A stretch of DNA of 64,000 nt from Bog-756 sp963845485 (GCA_963845485.1 CAWJSI010000015.1:124001-188000); one strand, 5' to 3'. Positions 50,938 to 59,619 are shown, counted from the stretch's first letter. Made by a program: numbers and translations. The notes: a model not told the origin generated them from the sequence alone.

Positions 50938-51627
50938 GTGCGTAGAATCGTTTGCGGATTGGCGGTTGTGGTGATTTCGAGTGCTGTCGTTCCGCTCGTC
51001 GGTGTTCTCCCGGCCAGCGCGTTGGCACCGCCCCCAGTGATCACTCTCCAGCCAATGACCCAATCAGCGGTGTTTGGTCAAACGGTCACGTTCACGGCCG
51101 CGGCCTCCGGGGCGGTGCTCGACGAGTGGGCACTTTCTGTTGATGGCGGTAACAACTGGCTGCTGCTGGGCAAAGGCACGACCGAGTCAACGAACAACGG
51201 CGTATTGACCTCCTCTTATACCACTGGGCCCTTCTCGCCTCTGGGTGCAACCTGGGAGATCCGCGACGGTTTCGTCAACGATCCGACGGGCGTCCCATCC
51301 GGGATCCAAGTGACGGCAACCCAAGCCGTCGGCGTCACGCTCGTGGGTGCACCAGCGATGACCCTCCAGCCGGTGACTCAGACCGTCCATCCAGGGGGCA
51401 CGGTCACCTTCTCCGCGGCGGCCACCGGAAACCCGACTCCCTCAGTGCAGTGGCAGTTCTCGCTCGACCTTGGCAAGACATGGACCAGCGTCTCAGGATT
51501 CACCTCGCCTCAGTTCACGAGTGGCCCACTCACCGGCTTGGAGAACCTCTGGGGGGTCCGAGCGATATTCACCAACGTCAACGGGTCGGCAACTAGTAAC
51601 GCCGCATTTGTCATAGTCAGCCCCTGA
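50938..51627 (+). CDS. Secreted protein with two Ig-like repeats
   Basis: A 229-residue exported protein. The GTG start at 50938 has GGGGAGG before it. The signal peptide VRRIVCGLAVVVISSAVVPL is followed by a cleavage region near ASALA (residue 30). Two similar modules of about 90 residues begin VITLQPMTQSAVFGQTVTFT and AMTLQPVTQTVHPGGTVTFS, an immunoglobulin-like fold found in actinobacterial surface proteins (Ig_5/PKD-like). No enzyme domain or sorting signal is visible, so it is probably a released or wall-associated binding protein. Confidence 0.8.
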   Translation: MRRIVCGLAVVVISSAVVPLVGVLPASALAPPPVITLQPMTQSAVFGQTVTFTAAASGAVLDEWALSVDGGNNWLLLGKGTTESTNNGVLTSSYTTGPFSPLGATWEIRDGFVNDPTGVPSGIQVTATQAVGVTLVGAPAMTLQPVTQTVHPGGTVTFSAAATGNPTPSVQWQFSLDLGKTWTSVSGFTSPQFTSGPLTGLENLWGVRAIFTNVNGSATSNAAFVIVSP

Positions 51628-51723
51628 GATCTGGGCAGGGGTACTGACCGACGGATCGAACAGAATGGCGCGGTGCGCACCGGATGCCTGGCGCCACGGG
51701 AGTCCTGGCGGCCTCTGTTCACC

Positions 51724-52551
51724 TCACTCAGAGGCGAGGTCCCAGACCATCCCGGTCTTCTCCGAGCCCTGGAGCAGGCGGTTGGCCGGGACGTCCTTGT
51801 CGATGTGGCCGATGAGGCCCCGGTAGACGCCGAAGCCCACCAACTGCTGTAGTCGGGGGGGAAACTTACGAACGGTGTCCAGACCGAGCCCCAGCTGCTG
51901 GTTCTCCTGCTGTCGCAGATAGCCGGCGCAGTAGTTCATGGCGACGCCAACGCGGCGCTCCGAGGTGGCGTTCGCTCCTCCGCCGTGCCACAGGCTCCCG
52001 TGCCAGACGAGGACACTGCCCCGGGCCATCACCGCCGGGATCGAGTCATAGGGGCTGGACAGGTCGGGGGAGTCGGGGGCGAGGTGAGAACCGGGAATGA
52101 TCCGGGTGGCCCCATTCTCCTTGGTGAAGTCCGTCAACGCCCACATGGTGTTGCACACGGTGGCCGGGTGGGGTTTGGGCAAGGGGATGATCTGATCGTC
52201 AGCGTGAATGGGCTGGGCCGTCTCGCCTGGCCCGATGGCGATTGAGGAGAGTGAGGACACGAGAAGGCCGGCATCGAGCACCCGCTCGCAGATGGGGAGG
52301 ATTTCGGGGTGGACAGGGATCTGTTCGAAGTGGCGTCCGTGGGCCAAGAGGTTGTAGATGCGAACGGTACGCCTACCTTCGAAGGCATTGTCGGCCGGGA
52401 CCGTGTCCAACTCGCGCTCGAGGCGTACGAGGTCGTCGGTGAGCGCATCGAGCACGTCCGGGCCTATGGCGTCCTCGACGATGGTGTATCCATCTCGTTC
52501 GATCTGGCGGGCGTGATCATCGGCACGGGCCGCGGTTTCGGCATCGGTCAT
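51724..52551 (-). CDS. Phytanoyl-CoA dioxygenase (PhyH) family protein
   Basis: A Fe(II)/2-oxoglutarate-dependent oxygenase of about 275 residues. The start at 52551 gives MTDAETAARADDHARQIERD, then GYTIVEDAIGPDVLDAL, the typical N-terminal PhyH helix and strand. The metal motif is QPIHADDQ (His-x-Asp) with the distal His in LVWHGSLWHGGGANATSERR; Arg follows for 2-oxoglutarate. Substrate unknown. A longer frame to 52815 adds 88 residues antisense to the DUF2127 gene and is unlikely. Confidence 0.87.
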   Translation of the reverse strand: MTDAETAARADDHARQIERDGYTIVEDAIGPDVLDALTDDLVRLERELDTVPADNAFEGRRTVRIYNLLAHGRHFEQIPVHPEILPICERVLDAGLLVSSLSSIAIGPGETAQPIHADDQIIPLPKPHPATVCNTMWALTDFTKENGATRIIPGSHLAPDSPDLSSPYDSIPAVMARGSVLVWHGSLWHGGGANATSERRVGVAMNYCAGYLRQQENQQLGLGLDTVRKFPPRLQQLVGFGVYRGLIGHIDKDVPANRLLQGSEKTGMVWDLASE

Positions 52552-52611
52552 GGCAACCCCCTTCACCAATTGCTCGGACTCCGAGCCTATGGTGCTGGGG
52601 TGGCGAGGAAG

Positions 52612-53424
52612 ATGAGGGGTCGGCGCCCGGACAATTTTTACGAGCTCCTGACCTGCGGATGGAAGGGGCACGCCCTGGTGGGGACCGATGTGGCCCACAT
52701 CAGTGCCGACGACGCCCTTGTGGTTCGGGAGCGGGGTGGTCTGCGGTGGTACCGGTGCATCCGATGCGATGCCTGGCTTCCCGGCACCCCGCCCGAACAT
52801 CCGACCCGCGATCACATGCCGGACCGGGATGAGATCGAGATCCCGGCCCGTGGTCCGATGCTCCGCGACAAGTATGTCCTCCGGCTAATCGCTGTCGATC
52901 GCGCCATCCATGTGATCGTCCTGACGACTCTGGCCATCATTCTGTACACCTTTGCCCGGCATGATGCTTCGTTACACCGCGACTACGTGAACATCATGAG
53001 TGACCTCTCGGGTACGACTCCCGGTGAATCGCAGGTGCGAGGAGTCCTTGGGTATCTGGGTCGAGCCTTCAAGTACTCGCCGGCCCGACTGATCCAGCTT
53101 GGACTTCTGGTCACTGCGTACGCCGCACTGGAAGCGACCGAAATGGTGGGCCTGTGGTTGTCCAAGCGGTGGGCCGAGTACCTGACCCTCGTGGCAACGG
53201 TGGCGCTCATCCCTATCGAGATCTACGAGCTGTCTCTGAGCGTCAGTGTGTTCAAGGTCATCACGCTGGTGATCAACGTAGCCATCGCCGTGTACCTCCT
53301 GTTGGCCAAGCGTCTGTTCGGACTAAGAGGTGGCGGGCAAGTCCAGATGGAGCGCCACCGGATGTTCGGTGGCTGGGCGGCGCTGGAACGAATGGGCCCG
53401 CCCGAAGGGGCCTCGGTTCCGTAG
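52612..53424 (+). CDS. DUF2127 membrane protein
   Basis: A 270-residue protein. An N-terminal soluble part of about 95 residues (NFYELLTCGWKGHALVGTD, then a CIRCDAW Cys pair) precedes the DUF2127 membrane region with four helices (about residues 96-118, 155-178, 184-205 and 212-232) including LGLLVTAYAALEATEMVGLW and LIPIEIYELS. Family function is unknown. A start at GTG 52600 is possible. It is divergent from PhyH, and its last helix is followed by a basic C-tail. Confidence 0.82.
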   Translation: MRGRRPDNFYELLTCGWKGHALVGTDVAHISADDALVVRERGGLRWYRCIRCDAWLPGTPPEHPTRDHMPDRDEIEIPARGPMLRDKYVLRLIAVDRAIHVIVLTTLAIILYTFARHDASLHRDYVNIMSDLSGTTPGESQVRGVLGYLGRAFKYSPARLIQLGLLVTAYAALEATEMVGLWLSKRWAEYLTLVATVALIPIEIYELSLSVSVFKVITLVINVAIAVYLLLAKRLFGLRGGGQVQMERHRMFGGWAALERMGPPEGASVP

Positions 53425-53524
53425 GCAGGGGAGCCCAATTGGTACGGAGGAAGGAGCGATCGGGTCGTTCGTCCACAGCCGATCGGAGGTCGGACGGGGT
53501 GGCAGTGATATCGTCACGCTGCGA

Positions 53525-53600
53525 GGGCCGTTGGCGCAGTTGGTAGCGCACTTGCATGACACGCAAGGGGTCGTGGGTTCAAGTCCCGCACGGCCCACCA
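53525..53600 (+). tRNA. tRNA-Val (GAC)
   Basis: A 76-nt cloverleaf with encoded CCA: acceptor GGGCCGT / ACGGCCC, anticodon stem-loop CTTGC-ATGACAC-GCAAG (anticodon GAC), T-arm GTGGGTTCAAGTCCCGC. An integrase gene begins 132 bp after its 3' end, so it may be the attachment site (attB) of the element on its right. Confidence 0.95.
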
Positions 53601-53606
53601 ATGAAA

Positions 53607-53639
53607 GCCCAGTTCAGGACCAGAAATCCTGAACTGGGC
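53607..53639 (+). terminator. Hairpin directly after tRNA-Val
   Basis: GCCCAGTTCAGGA and TCCTGAACTGGGC form a perfect 13-bp stem with a 7-base loop (CCAGAAA), 6 bp after the tRNA. There is no T-run, so it may be a Rho-independent terminator of weak kind, a processing signal or part of an integration site. Confidence 0.55.
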
Positions 53640-53731
53640 CGGTCCCGGAAGCGCCAAAACGCCCCGATGGTCACATTTTGGTCACACGAAATTCGCTACG
53701 TTGGTCCCGTCAGGGTGACCGAGGAGCGTTC

Positions 53732-54868
53732 GTGCAGGGACGGGTGTACCGCAGGGGAACGGGCTGGGCCTTCAAGGTCGACCTGCCTCGCGACCCGGCC
53801 ACCGGGCAGCGCCGACAGCGCCAGAAGGGCGGCTTCGCCACCCGCAAATCGGCCGAGGAGGGCCTGACCGATCTGCTCGGTGAGATCCGGACGGATGTGG
53901 TCGCCGGCACCGGGACCACCAAGCTCGAGGGCTGGCTCGATGAGTGGTTGGCTGCAGTGAAGCCTTCGCTGCGCCCGAGCACGTACTCCCTCTACTCGAC
54001 CGCGGTCACCAGCTGGATCACGCCGAGGATCGGTGCGCTCAAATTGGCCGACGTCACCCCTCAGGTCGTCCAGCGGCTCTACGTGGACCTGGCTACCTCG
54101 GGTGGCCGCAACGGCAAGGGCCTGAGCCCCCGCTCGGTCCGGCTGGCCCACCAGGTGCTGCGACAGGCGTTCGCCAAGGCGGTGCAGTGGAAGGTCACGG
54201 CGAACAACCCACTGGCCTCGGGCTTCACCCTGCCCCGCATGGAGCCGAAGGAGATGAAGACCCTCAGCGCCGAGGATGCCAAGGCGTTCCTCGACGCCAC
54301 TGCCGATGACCGCTTGGGCCCGCTGTGGTGTCTTCTGCTCACGACCGGTCTGCGGCGTGGTGAGGCCCTCGGGCTGCGCTGGACCGATGTCGACCTTTCC
54401 GATGCCCGGCTGGAGGTGCGCCAAACCGTGGTGGCGGGGAAGGGGACACCGTTGATCTCGGAGCCGAAGACCAAGACGGGCCGACGGAGGGTCTACCTGT
54501 CGGGAAGGACTATTGAGGCCCTCAAGGACCAACAGGCCCGCCAGAAGGCCGATCGGAAGCTGGTCGGGATCGCCTGGGAGGACTCGGGCCTCGTCTTCAC
54601 GACGACGACCGGAGGACTGCTCCACCCGCGGAATGTGCTTCGGGACTTCCAGATCGCGCTGGACAGGGCCAATCTGCCCAAGGTCCGCCTGCACGACCTC
54701 CGCCACACGGTGGCCACCCTGCTGCTCCACGAGGGCGCTCACCCCAAGGTGGTCCAAGAACTGCTCGGCCACGCCAACGTGGCCATCACGCTGAACACCT
54801 ACTCGCATGCCACCCCAGGACTCCATCGGGAAGCCGCGGACATGGTCGATGGTGTGCTCAAGCTCTGA
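53732..54868 (+). CDS. int: Tyrosine-recombinase integrase
   Basis: A site-specific recombinase of 378 residues from the GTG at 53732 (GAGGAGC upstream). The N-terminal arm-binding domain (about 1-65, RVYRRGTGWAFKVDLPRDP) and the core-binding SAM-like domain (65-165) precede the catalytic domain with TGLRRGEALGLRW (Arg208), HDLRHTVATLLLHEG (His321, Arg324), LLGHANVAITLNTYSH (His347, Tyr357). It belongs to the group of mycobacteriophage/ICE integrases that use tRNA genes. Next to tRNA-Val, it marks one end of a mobile element. Confidence 0.93.
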   Translation: MQGRVYRRGTGWAFKVDLPRDPATGQRRQRQKGGFATRKSAEEGLTDLLGEIRTDVVAGTGTTKLEGWLDEWLAAVKPSLRPSTYSLYSTAVTSWITPRIGALKLADVTPQVVQRLYVDLATSGGRNGKGLSPRSVRLAHQVLRQAFAKAVQWKVTANNPLASGFTLPRMEPKEMKTLSAEDAKAFLDATADDRLGPLWCLLLTTGLRRGEALGLRWTDVDLSDARLEVRQTVVAGKGTPLISEPKTKTGRRRVYLSGRTIEALKDQQARQKADRKLVGIAWEDSGLVFTTTTGGLLHPRNVLRDFQIALDRANLPKVRLHDLRHTVATLLLHEGAHPKVVQELLGHANVAITLNTYSHATPGLHREAADMVDGVLKL

Positions 54869-55163
54869 TTGTCACCATCTCCCGCAGGGCGTCGACCGGT
54901 ACCCGGCGGAGCCGGTCTCCGATCCTGACGCAGGGGAGCCCTTCGGCCCCGCCGGTCGCCTCGAATCGACGGGCCAGATCGTATGCCGCTGATCTCCCGA
55001 TTCGGAGGAACTTCGCCGCCTCGGGAATGGTCAAGAGCGTGACCTCCGACGGCGGTGGGCGGCGTGTGCCCCAGTATCGCGACTCAGCGGTGGAAACGTC
55101 CCCAGACGGCACTCGAGGGCACCCCTGAAGGCCGATTTGTATAGTATGAGAATACATAGTCAT
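54858..55163 (-). CDS. Helix-turn-helix protein, excisionase-like
   Basis: Up to 101 residues; the folded part is LLTIPEAAKFLRIGRSAAYD through VRIGDRLRRVPVDALREM, the MerR-like winged helix of excisionases (helix_turn_helix_17). A GTG at 55112 giving 84 residues is a likelier start than the ATG at 55163, which lies inside the toxin-antitoxin control region. It is convergent with the integrase, its 3' end overlapping by 11 bp. It may direct excision of the element. Confidence 0.7.
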   Translation of the reverse strand: MTMYSHTIQIGLQGCPRVPSGDVSTAESRYWGTRRPPPSEVTLLTIPEAAKFLRIGRSAAYDLARRFEATGGAEGLPCVRIGDRLRRVPVDALREMVTIRA

Positions 55164-55165
55164 AC
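55144..55165 (+). promoter_or_regulatory. Inverted repeat in vapBC promoter region
   Basis: GTATGA and TCATAC are separated by 10 bases, in an AT-rich stretch that is unlike its surroundings, 18 bp before the antitoxin start. TGTAT and ATACA also repeat inverted around the left half. It is a likely autoregulatory operator and contains -10-like hexamers. Confidence 0.55.
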
Positions 55166-55182
55166 AATGACCGGGGAAAGCA

Positions 55183-55425
55183 GTGACGGCTAACTACGTG
55201 ATGAAAGTCTCGTCCAACGGACAGGTATCGATCCCAGCAGAGGCCCGGGCCAGATGGAACGCTGATCGTGTTGTAGTGGTCGATCTCGGCGACCGCGTGG
55301 TGCTTCGTCCCCTGCCCGAAGAGCCTGTCAGCGAGCTTCGGGGGAAGTACCGACGCGGTGCGAGCAGCGATCGAATCCGACAGCAGTCGAGGAGTGACGA
55401 GTCGGCCCGAGAACGCCGGCGGTGA
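55183..55425 (+). CDS. AbrB/MazE-type antitoxin (VapB-like)
   Basis: An 80-residue antitoxin with an N-terminal swapped-hairpin AbrB domain (VMKVSSNGQVSIPAEARARW, then VVVVDLGDRVVLRPLP) and a basic, disordered C-terminal toxin-binding tail. GTG start. Its stop overlaps the toxin start (GTGA), and the AT-rich inverted repeat upstream fits autoregulation with the toxin. Confidence 0.87.
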   Translation: MTANYVMKVSSNGQVSIPAEARARWNADRVVVVDLGDRVVLRPLPEEPVSELRGKYRRGASSDRIRQQSRSDESARERRR

Positions 55426-55856
55426 TTGTTCTCGATTCCTTCGCTGTCCTGGCACTGTTCAGAGATGAACCAGCTGCTCCGCGGGTCCAGCATCTGGTTG
55501 AGTCCGAGGAGGACGTGGTGCTCACCGCTCTCGGAGTTTCCGAGGTACTCGATCATCTGGTTCGAATCTTGGGAGCCGACGAGGACGAGGCGGTGCTGGA
55601 TCTGGCACAGCTCAGTCTGACGCCTCCGATCTCGGTCGACCTTGCGGTAGCTACGCAGGCCGGTCTGCTCCGCGCCCGTCACTACCACCGCAAGAGCCGA
55701 GCCGTGAGCCTTGCCGACTGCGTTGCGGCCGTGTCCGCACAACTGACGAGCGCTCAGCTCGCTTCAGCTGACCCGCACCTTCTCGACATGTGCCAGGAGG
55801 AGGGAATTGCCGTCGTTGCTTTGCCTGACAGCACCGGGCATACCTGGTCACCCTGA
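55422..55856 (+). CDS. PIN-domain toxin (VapC-like)
   Basis: A 144-residue RNase toxin. The four acidic residues of the PIN site are visible: Asp5 (IVLDSFAVLALF), Glu41 (ALGVSEVLDH), Asp99 (SLADCVAA) and Asp117 (ASADPHL). VapC toxins cut tRNA or rRNA until bound by VapB. With the antitoxin it may stabilise the element behind tRNA-Val. Confidence 0.9.
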   Translation: MIVLDSFAVLALFRDEPAAPRVQHLVESEEDVVLTALGVSEVLDHLVRILGADEDEAVLDLAQLSLTPPISVDLAVATQAGLLRARHYHRKSRAVSLADCVAAVSAQLTSAQLASADPHLLDMCQEEGIAVVALPDSTGHTWSP

Positions 55857-56016
55857 CCGCCGAATCTGCGGCGTTCACATGGCAAGGACAGCGGAGGCCT
55901 CTCGGGTAGTGCCGGGTGTGCGTACTTGTGGCATTGAGGGGCGGGTGGGTCGTACCTGGGCAATGAGTGCTTTTTTCGGTTCCGGTCGTCGTTGATCACA
56001 GCCGTAAACTCGCTGG

Positions 56017-56469
56017 ATGTCTGGCATTGATCGGATTGAGTTCCGCAGGGGTGATGAGGAGTACGGCGTCTCCTGCGGCGATGGAAGTACGTTCCCGTCG
56101 GCAAAGGTGCTGATCAACGGCGTTGAGTTGACTCAGCTGTGGGACCGGGCAACTGGCGCTGGGGATGGTGGGAAAACGTTGGCACTCATGGCAGTGGATG
56201 CGGGCGAGGACTTCGGCATTTGGGGACCCCACCCTCCTTCACCTAACCGGGTATTTGAAGTCCCAGACGGTTTCGTTCCCGTCGTCACTTGCAGCTGCGG
56301 GACCTTCGGATGTGGTGGGGGATATGGTCGGGTCACGTTCCGTGGTGACACCGTCGTCTGGGACGACTTCCATCGGGCCACCTATGACCACCCGGTACCA
56401 GTCGGCTATTTCACCTTCGACCGGGAACAGTATGAAGAGGCACGCCGTCTAGCGCCCAAGAAGGGCTGA
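56017..56469 (+). CDS. Conserved hypothetical protein with Cys cluster
   Basis: A 150-residue soluble protein. The central block VVTCSCGTFGCGGGYGRVTF, then GDTVVWDDFHR is a pattern (C-x-C-G-x3-C-G, followed by V-W-x-D-F) that recurs in uncharacterised proteins of actinobacteria and other bacteria. Metal binding by the three Cys is possible. It lies 10 bp upstream of the gene at 56480, probably in one operon. Confidence 0.65.
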   Translation: MSGIDRIEFRRGDEEYGVSCGDGSTFPSAKVLINGVELTQLWDRATGAGDGGKTLALMAVDAGEDFGIWGPHPPSPNRVFEVPDGFVPVVTCSCGTFGCGGGYGRVTFRGDTVVWDDFHRATYDHPVPVGYFTFDREQYEEARRLAPKKG

Positions 56470-56479
56470 GGCGACGACT

Positions 56480-56896
56480 ATGGCTGTCGATGAATACGAG
56501 GTTCGGCGTGCATCGTGGACCGAGGAAGGCAGTGCAAAAGTTGTGGTTGAGAACATTGCCGCTCGGGTGGTGCTGGGCACCTTGGTCTCGCAGACCGAGA
56601 ACCGCCTCACGGTCCAGTACGGATCGCCAGGAATGTTCAGGCTGATGGGTTGCATCTTCACTCCCAAGTGGTTTCCACTTACGGCCCGAGTACAGGTGGT
56701 TGAGTTCGGTCAGATGTCCAAGGTCGAGGTTGTCGACTCCGATGACAAAGGGTGGTATCTGGCTGCACTTTCAGTGTCAGCCCATCGTGGGAAGCCATCA
56801 CTCGGAGAAGGAGGCTTCATCGCCCAGTTCCAGCGCGTGTGCGTAGAACTAAGCGGCATAAGGAACTTCCAACAGCCATCAGTTCGTGACGAGTAG
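56480..56896 (+). CDS. Hypothetical protein, intact paralogue of the 32415 pseudogene
   Basis: A 138-residue protein without recognised family. Sequence blocks: SAKVVVENIAARVVLGTLVS, VQYGSPGMFRLMGCIFTPKW, VEVVDSDDKGWYLAALSV and a final FIAQFQRVCVELSG. A second copy, broken by two stops and a frameshift, is at 32415-32838, showing this family was present at least twice in the genome. It may be the operon partner of the gene at 56017. Confidence 0.7.
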   Translation: MAVDEYEVRRASWTEEGSAKVVVENIAARVVLGTLVSQTENRLTVQYGSPGMFRLMGCIFTPKWFPLTARVQVVEFGQMSKVEVVDSDDKGWYLAALSVSAHRGKPSLGEGGFIAQFQRVCVELSGIRNFQQPSVRDE

Positions 56897-57025
56897 CCCA
56901 TGCCGCCGCGACGATCATGGCTATCCGACCTTGCCATGGGGGATTATCGACCCACCTGGTTTCGGCTTTGAGGGAGTCCTCGGTTACGATGCTCGCCCAA
57001 GCGTTGGATCCGATCGGGGGGCGGA

Positions 57026-57775
57026 GTGAACGACGACCATCACTCCGGTTCGGGCGAGGAGAGCTCGAAAGCAACGAACCCTCCATTCGAGGTACCGGCT
57101 CCCGCTGGTGCGCTGCCTTCGACCCCTTCTGTGAATCCATCGCCTGTCCTCGAGTCTGAACCGACTGCTCACCGACGTCGATGGGTTATCGGCGCGGCCG
57201 CGGCGCTTGTCTTAGTGGTCGGTGTAGTCGTTACCGTTGTGGCCCTCTCTTCTAAGTCCACCGAGATCACTACGGGCACTGGGACAGCGACCATCACCTG
57301 GGTACCTGTGAAGGGTGGCGATGACACCGTTGTGAACTCTCCTCAGCCATTCACCGGGGTCATTGACGGTCTTTCAACATCGGGCATCGCCACAACACCC
57401 ATCTCGATCAACGAGGGTCAAAAGATCGTCAACACGGGCCAACTGCCGACGAGGATCCCCTTCTTCAGGTGGAAGGGAACCTTTGGGGGCAAGCCCTTCA
57501 CTGTCAACATCTACGTCAGCTATCCACCCGGAACGGCTTTGGCAGATTCGGCCGAGGCGATCGCATCGCTCACCATCGGCGGCCAGTGGGGGCAGGATCG
57601 GGTCAAGGGGAAGGTGCTGACACCGACTGCGGCTGAGTTGAAGGAGGGCAACCCTCCCGTCCATTTCACGGGCACGGTTGGAGATCTGAAGGTGGTGGGT
57701 ACGGTGCGGCCTCCCGTGGGGGAAAGGGGCCATCAGTCGAGGTCGAGTACGGCCACCTTCACGGTGTCGAAATAA
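57026..57775 (+). CDS. Membrane-anchored hypothetical protein
   Basis: A 249-residue protein with GTG start. The first ~50 residues are Ser/Pro-rich and cytoplasmic; one membrane helix (about 53-74, VIGAAAALVLVVGVVVTVVA) anchors a C-terminal domain of about 170 residues outside, with beta-rich sequence (TATITWVPVKGGDDTVVNSP, FTGVIDGLSTSG). No domain family is recognised. It is convergent with the gene at 57834. Confidence 0.65.
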   Translation: MNDDHHSGSGEESSKATNPPFEVPAPAGALPSTPSVNPSPVLESEPTAHRRRWVIGAAAALVLVVGVVVTVVALSSKSTEITTGTGTATITWVPVKGGDDTVVNSPQPFTGVIDGLSTSGIATTPISINEGQKIVNTGQLPTRIPFFRWKGTFGGKPFTVNIYVSYPPGTALADSAEAIASLTIGGQWGQDRVKGKVLTPTAAELKEGNPPVHFTGTVGDLKVVGTVRPPVGERGHQSRSSTATFTVSK

Positions 57776-57833
57776 CAGAGGGTCGGCATCTTGTGGGCCA
57801 ACTGGAAGACGACCGCCTTCGACGCGACGACTA

Positions 57834-58775
57834 TCAGTGTGAATGGTGCTGCCTCGACAATGACCGTTTCATCCGCCACCTGCTGTGGCTCCAGACTGTC
57901 AGGACTACGGCGACGAGCGTCCCAACCACTTCGAGTGACCCGACTACCCACCCAACCGGTCCCAACCACAGGAGTGCGCCGCCAAACACGGCAAGCAATC
58001 CGAAGGCGATGGGCAGTCCTAGTGCGAACGCCAAGCCCCATTCTCGAGCATCTTCTTCGAGCACATGCTCGACCTGGAATTCCATGAGCGGTGGAGTCCA
58101 TTCCGGTTTGGTCGCAAGGAACTGCTGTGCCGTCTCGAACGATTGGGATTCGAAAGCAATGCCGGCGGACGAGCACAGCTGAGCGAGAGCAGCCACGTTG
58201 AACTCCCACGTATCGCTGGAGTTGTATCCGTACTCGACGGAGCTGTCGAGGTGGGCAACCACCTGATCGCCACTGTCGAGAAACAGGATGAGATGGGTGC
58301 CCAGACTTTTCCAACCAATGGCCTTGCTACGGATGTTCGCTACAACCACCTTGGTAACAACCGGAGTGTGTCCGCCTTCAGCGTGGCCGATCGGTAGCTG
58401 GAAATGGTGGGCGTGTAGTCCATGAACGTGGTCTTGGACCACGATTTCCCCTCGGCCGACAAAGATTGCTTGTCGATGAGACTCGTGGAAGTGCAATCGG
58501 GTGGTCAGCTTGAGGTCTAGTCCGGGGGCAAGTGCCACATAGTGGCCCTCTGGAATTCCCGACTTTCGCAACTCTTCAGTCGTGATGCTGACATCGATCG
58601 GGTCATCTGATTCGTAGTCGTCAACGACATCCGTGGGAGACACCTCAGTTGTGTGCTGCTCAGGAATTGAGGTAGTTGAACCGACTACGGGATCAGAAAG
58701 CTGCCAGTAGATGTTGCTGCCGTGCTGTTCGTCGGACACCGGCCGATGCTCGGGTGGCTGTTCTTCTTGCGCCAT
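57834..58775 (-). CDS. Hypothetical protein with C-terminal membrane segments
   Basis: A 313-residue protein. An acidic, disordered N-terminus (1-60) is followed by a soluble domain with LKLTTRLHFHESHRQAIFVG and VVVQDHVHGLHAHHFQLPIG-like His-rich strands, then a PH-domain-like part (IGWKSLGTHLILFLDSGDQV) and two membrane helices near the end (about 246-268 and 274-294) before a basic tail. The family is unknown. It is convergent with the gene at 57026 (58 bp gap). Confidence 0.62.
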   Translation of the reverse strand: MAQEEQPPEHRPVSDEQHGSNIYWQLSDPVVGSTTSIPEQHTTEVSPTDVVDDYESDDPIDVSITTEELRKSGIPEGHYVALAPGLDLKLTTRLHFHESHRQAIFVGRGEIVVQDHVHGLHAHHFQLPIGHAEGGHTPVVTKVVVANIRSKAIGWKSLGTHLILFLDSGDQVVAHLDSSVEYGYNSSDTWEFNVAALAQLCSSAGIAFESQSFETAQQFLATKPEWTPPLMEFQVEHVLEEDAREWGLAFALGLPIAFGLLAVFGGALLWLGPVGWVVGSLEVVGTLVAVVLTVWSHSRWRMKRSLSRQHHSH

Positions 58776-58892
58776 GCCAACAAGTATCTCCCACTAGTCA
58801 GACAGTCAGGTAGCCCAATACGCCGGGAGAGGGACCCATGGCGGCCGTCGAGGTGTGCTCCGGGCCGTCGAACGAGACGGCATCATGGGACA

Positions 58893-59543
58893 ATGTCGCA
58901 CTTCGACCACAGCTCCTCGGATCCGGCCGACTACACCGAATCCAACCGGCAGACCTATGACCGCATTGCTCGTCGATATGCAGACCATCAGGTACAGCTG
59001 GCGTTGGAGAAGGAGTATCCGTGGACCGAAGTACAGAACGGCTTTGCCGCCAGCTTGCCCCCAGGAGCCGTTGTGGGGGACATGGGATGTGGCCCGGCCT
59101 ATGACGGTCTCCGACTCGCCGACAAGGGATTCCAGGTTGTAGGCGTCGATCTCTCGGCAGGGATGCTTCGAGTCGCAGCAGAACGTCTCGAGGGACACCT
59201 GGCCCAAGGTGACCTACGGGCGCTTCCCCTTGTCTCGGAATGCCTCGACGGAGTGTGGAGCGTCGCCTCGATGCTGCACGTACCCGAGCGGGAGACGTTC
59301 ATCGTGCTCCACGAGTTCAGAAGGGTGATGAAACCGTCTGGCTCGCTCGTGCTCGTCACCGCCCTTGGCAACGGAACTTCGCACGAATCGGTTCCGTATG
59401 TCTCCGACGAGACCCGCTGGTTCGTCTACCGGAGTCGTGCTTCCCTCCTGACTCAGATAAGAGACGCTGGATTCGCGATCCAGATGGAGGAAGAGACTCA
59501 CGGCAGCAGGCGGTGGTGGACTGTGCTCGCCGCCTCAGTCTGA
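58893..59543 (+). CDS. SAM-dependent methyltransferase
   Basis: A 216-residue class I methyltransferase from the ATG at 58893. Motif I is VVGDMGCGPAYDGLRLADKG (about residues 60-79), with motif II in VVGVDLSAGML and LDGVWSVASMLHV as motif IV. The N-terminal YTESNRQTYDRIARRYADHQ helix is typical of UbiE-like enzymes. Acceptor unknown. It is followed by a second methyltransferase gene at 59620, of the same layout but not closely similar. Confidence 0.87.
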   Translation: MSHFDHSSSDPADYTESNRQTYDRIARRYADHQVQLALEKEYPWTEVQNGFAASLPPGAVVGDMGCGPAYDGLRLADKGFQVVGVDLSAGMLRVAAERLEGHLAQGDLRALPLVSECLDGVWSVASMLHVPERETFIVLHEFRRVMKPSGSLVLVTALGNGTSHESVPYVSDETRWFVYRSRASLLTQIRDAGFAIQMEEETHGSRRWWTVLAASV

Positions 59544-59619
59544 GCACCCTGCCCCGGAACGTCGCGTGGGAGGCGAATATCAACGGAGCCACTAGGTACC
59601 GCTTGGTACCCTCACGGGG

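Noticed and set aside
50520..51044. Longer N-terminus for the GT4 glycosyltransferase
   Set aside because: It would run antisense through tRNA-Cys and lacks glycosyltransferase features; the fold begins at 50519.
52552..52815. N-terminal extension of the PhyH protein
   Set aside because: It is antisense to the DUF2127 start region; the conserved PhyH N-terminus begins at 52551.
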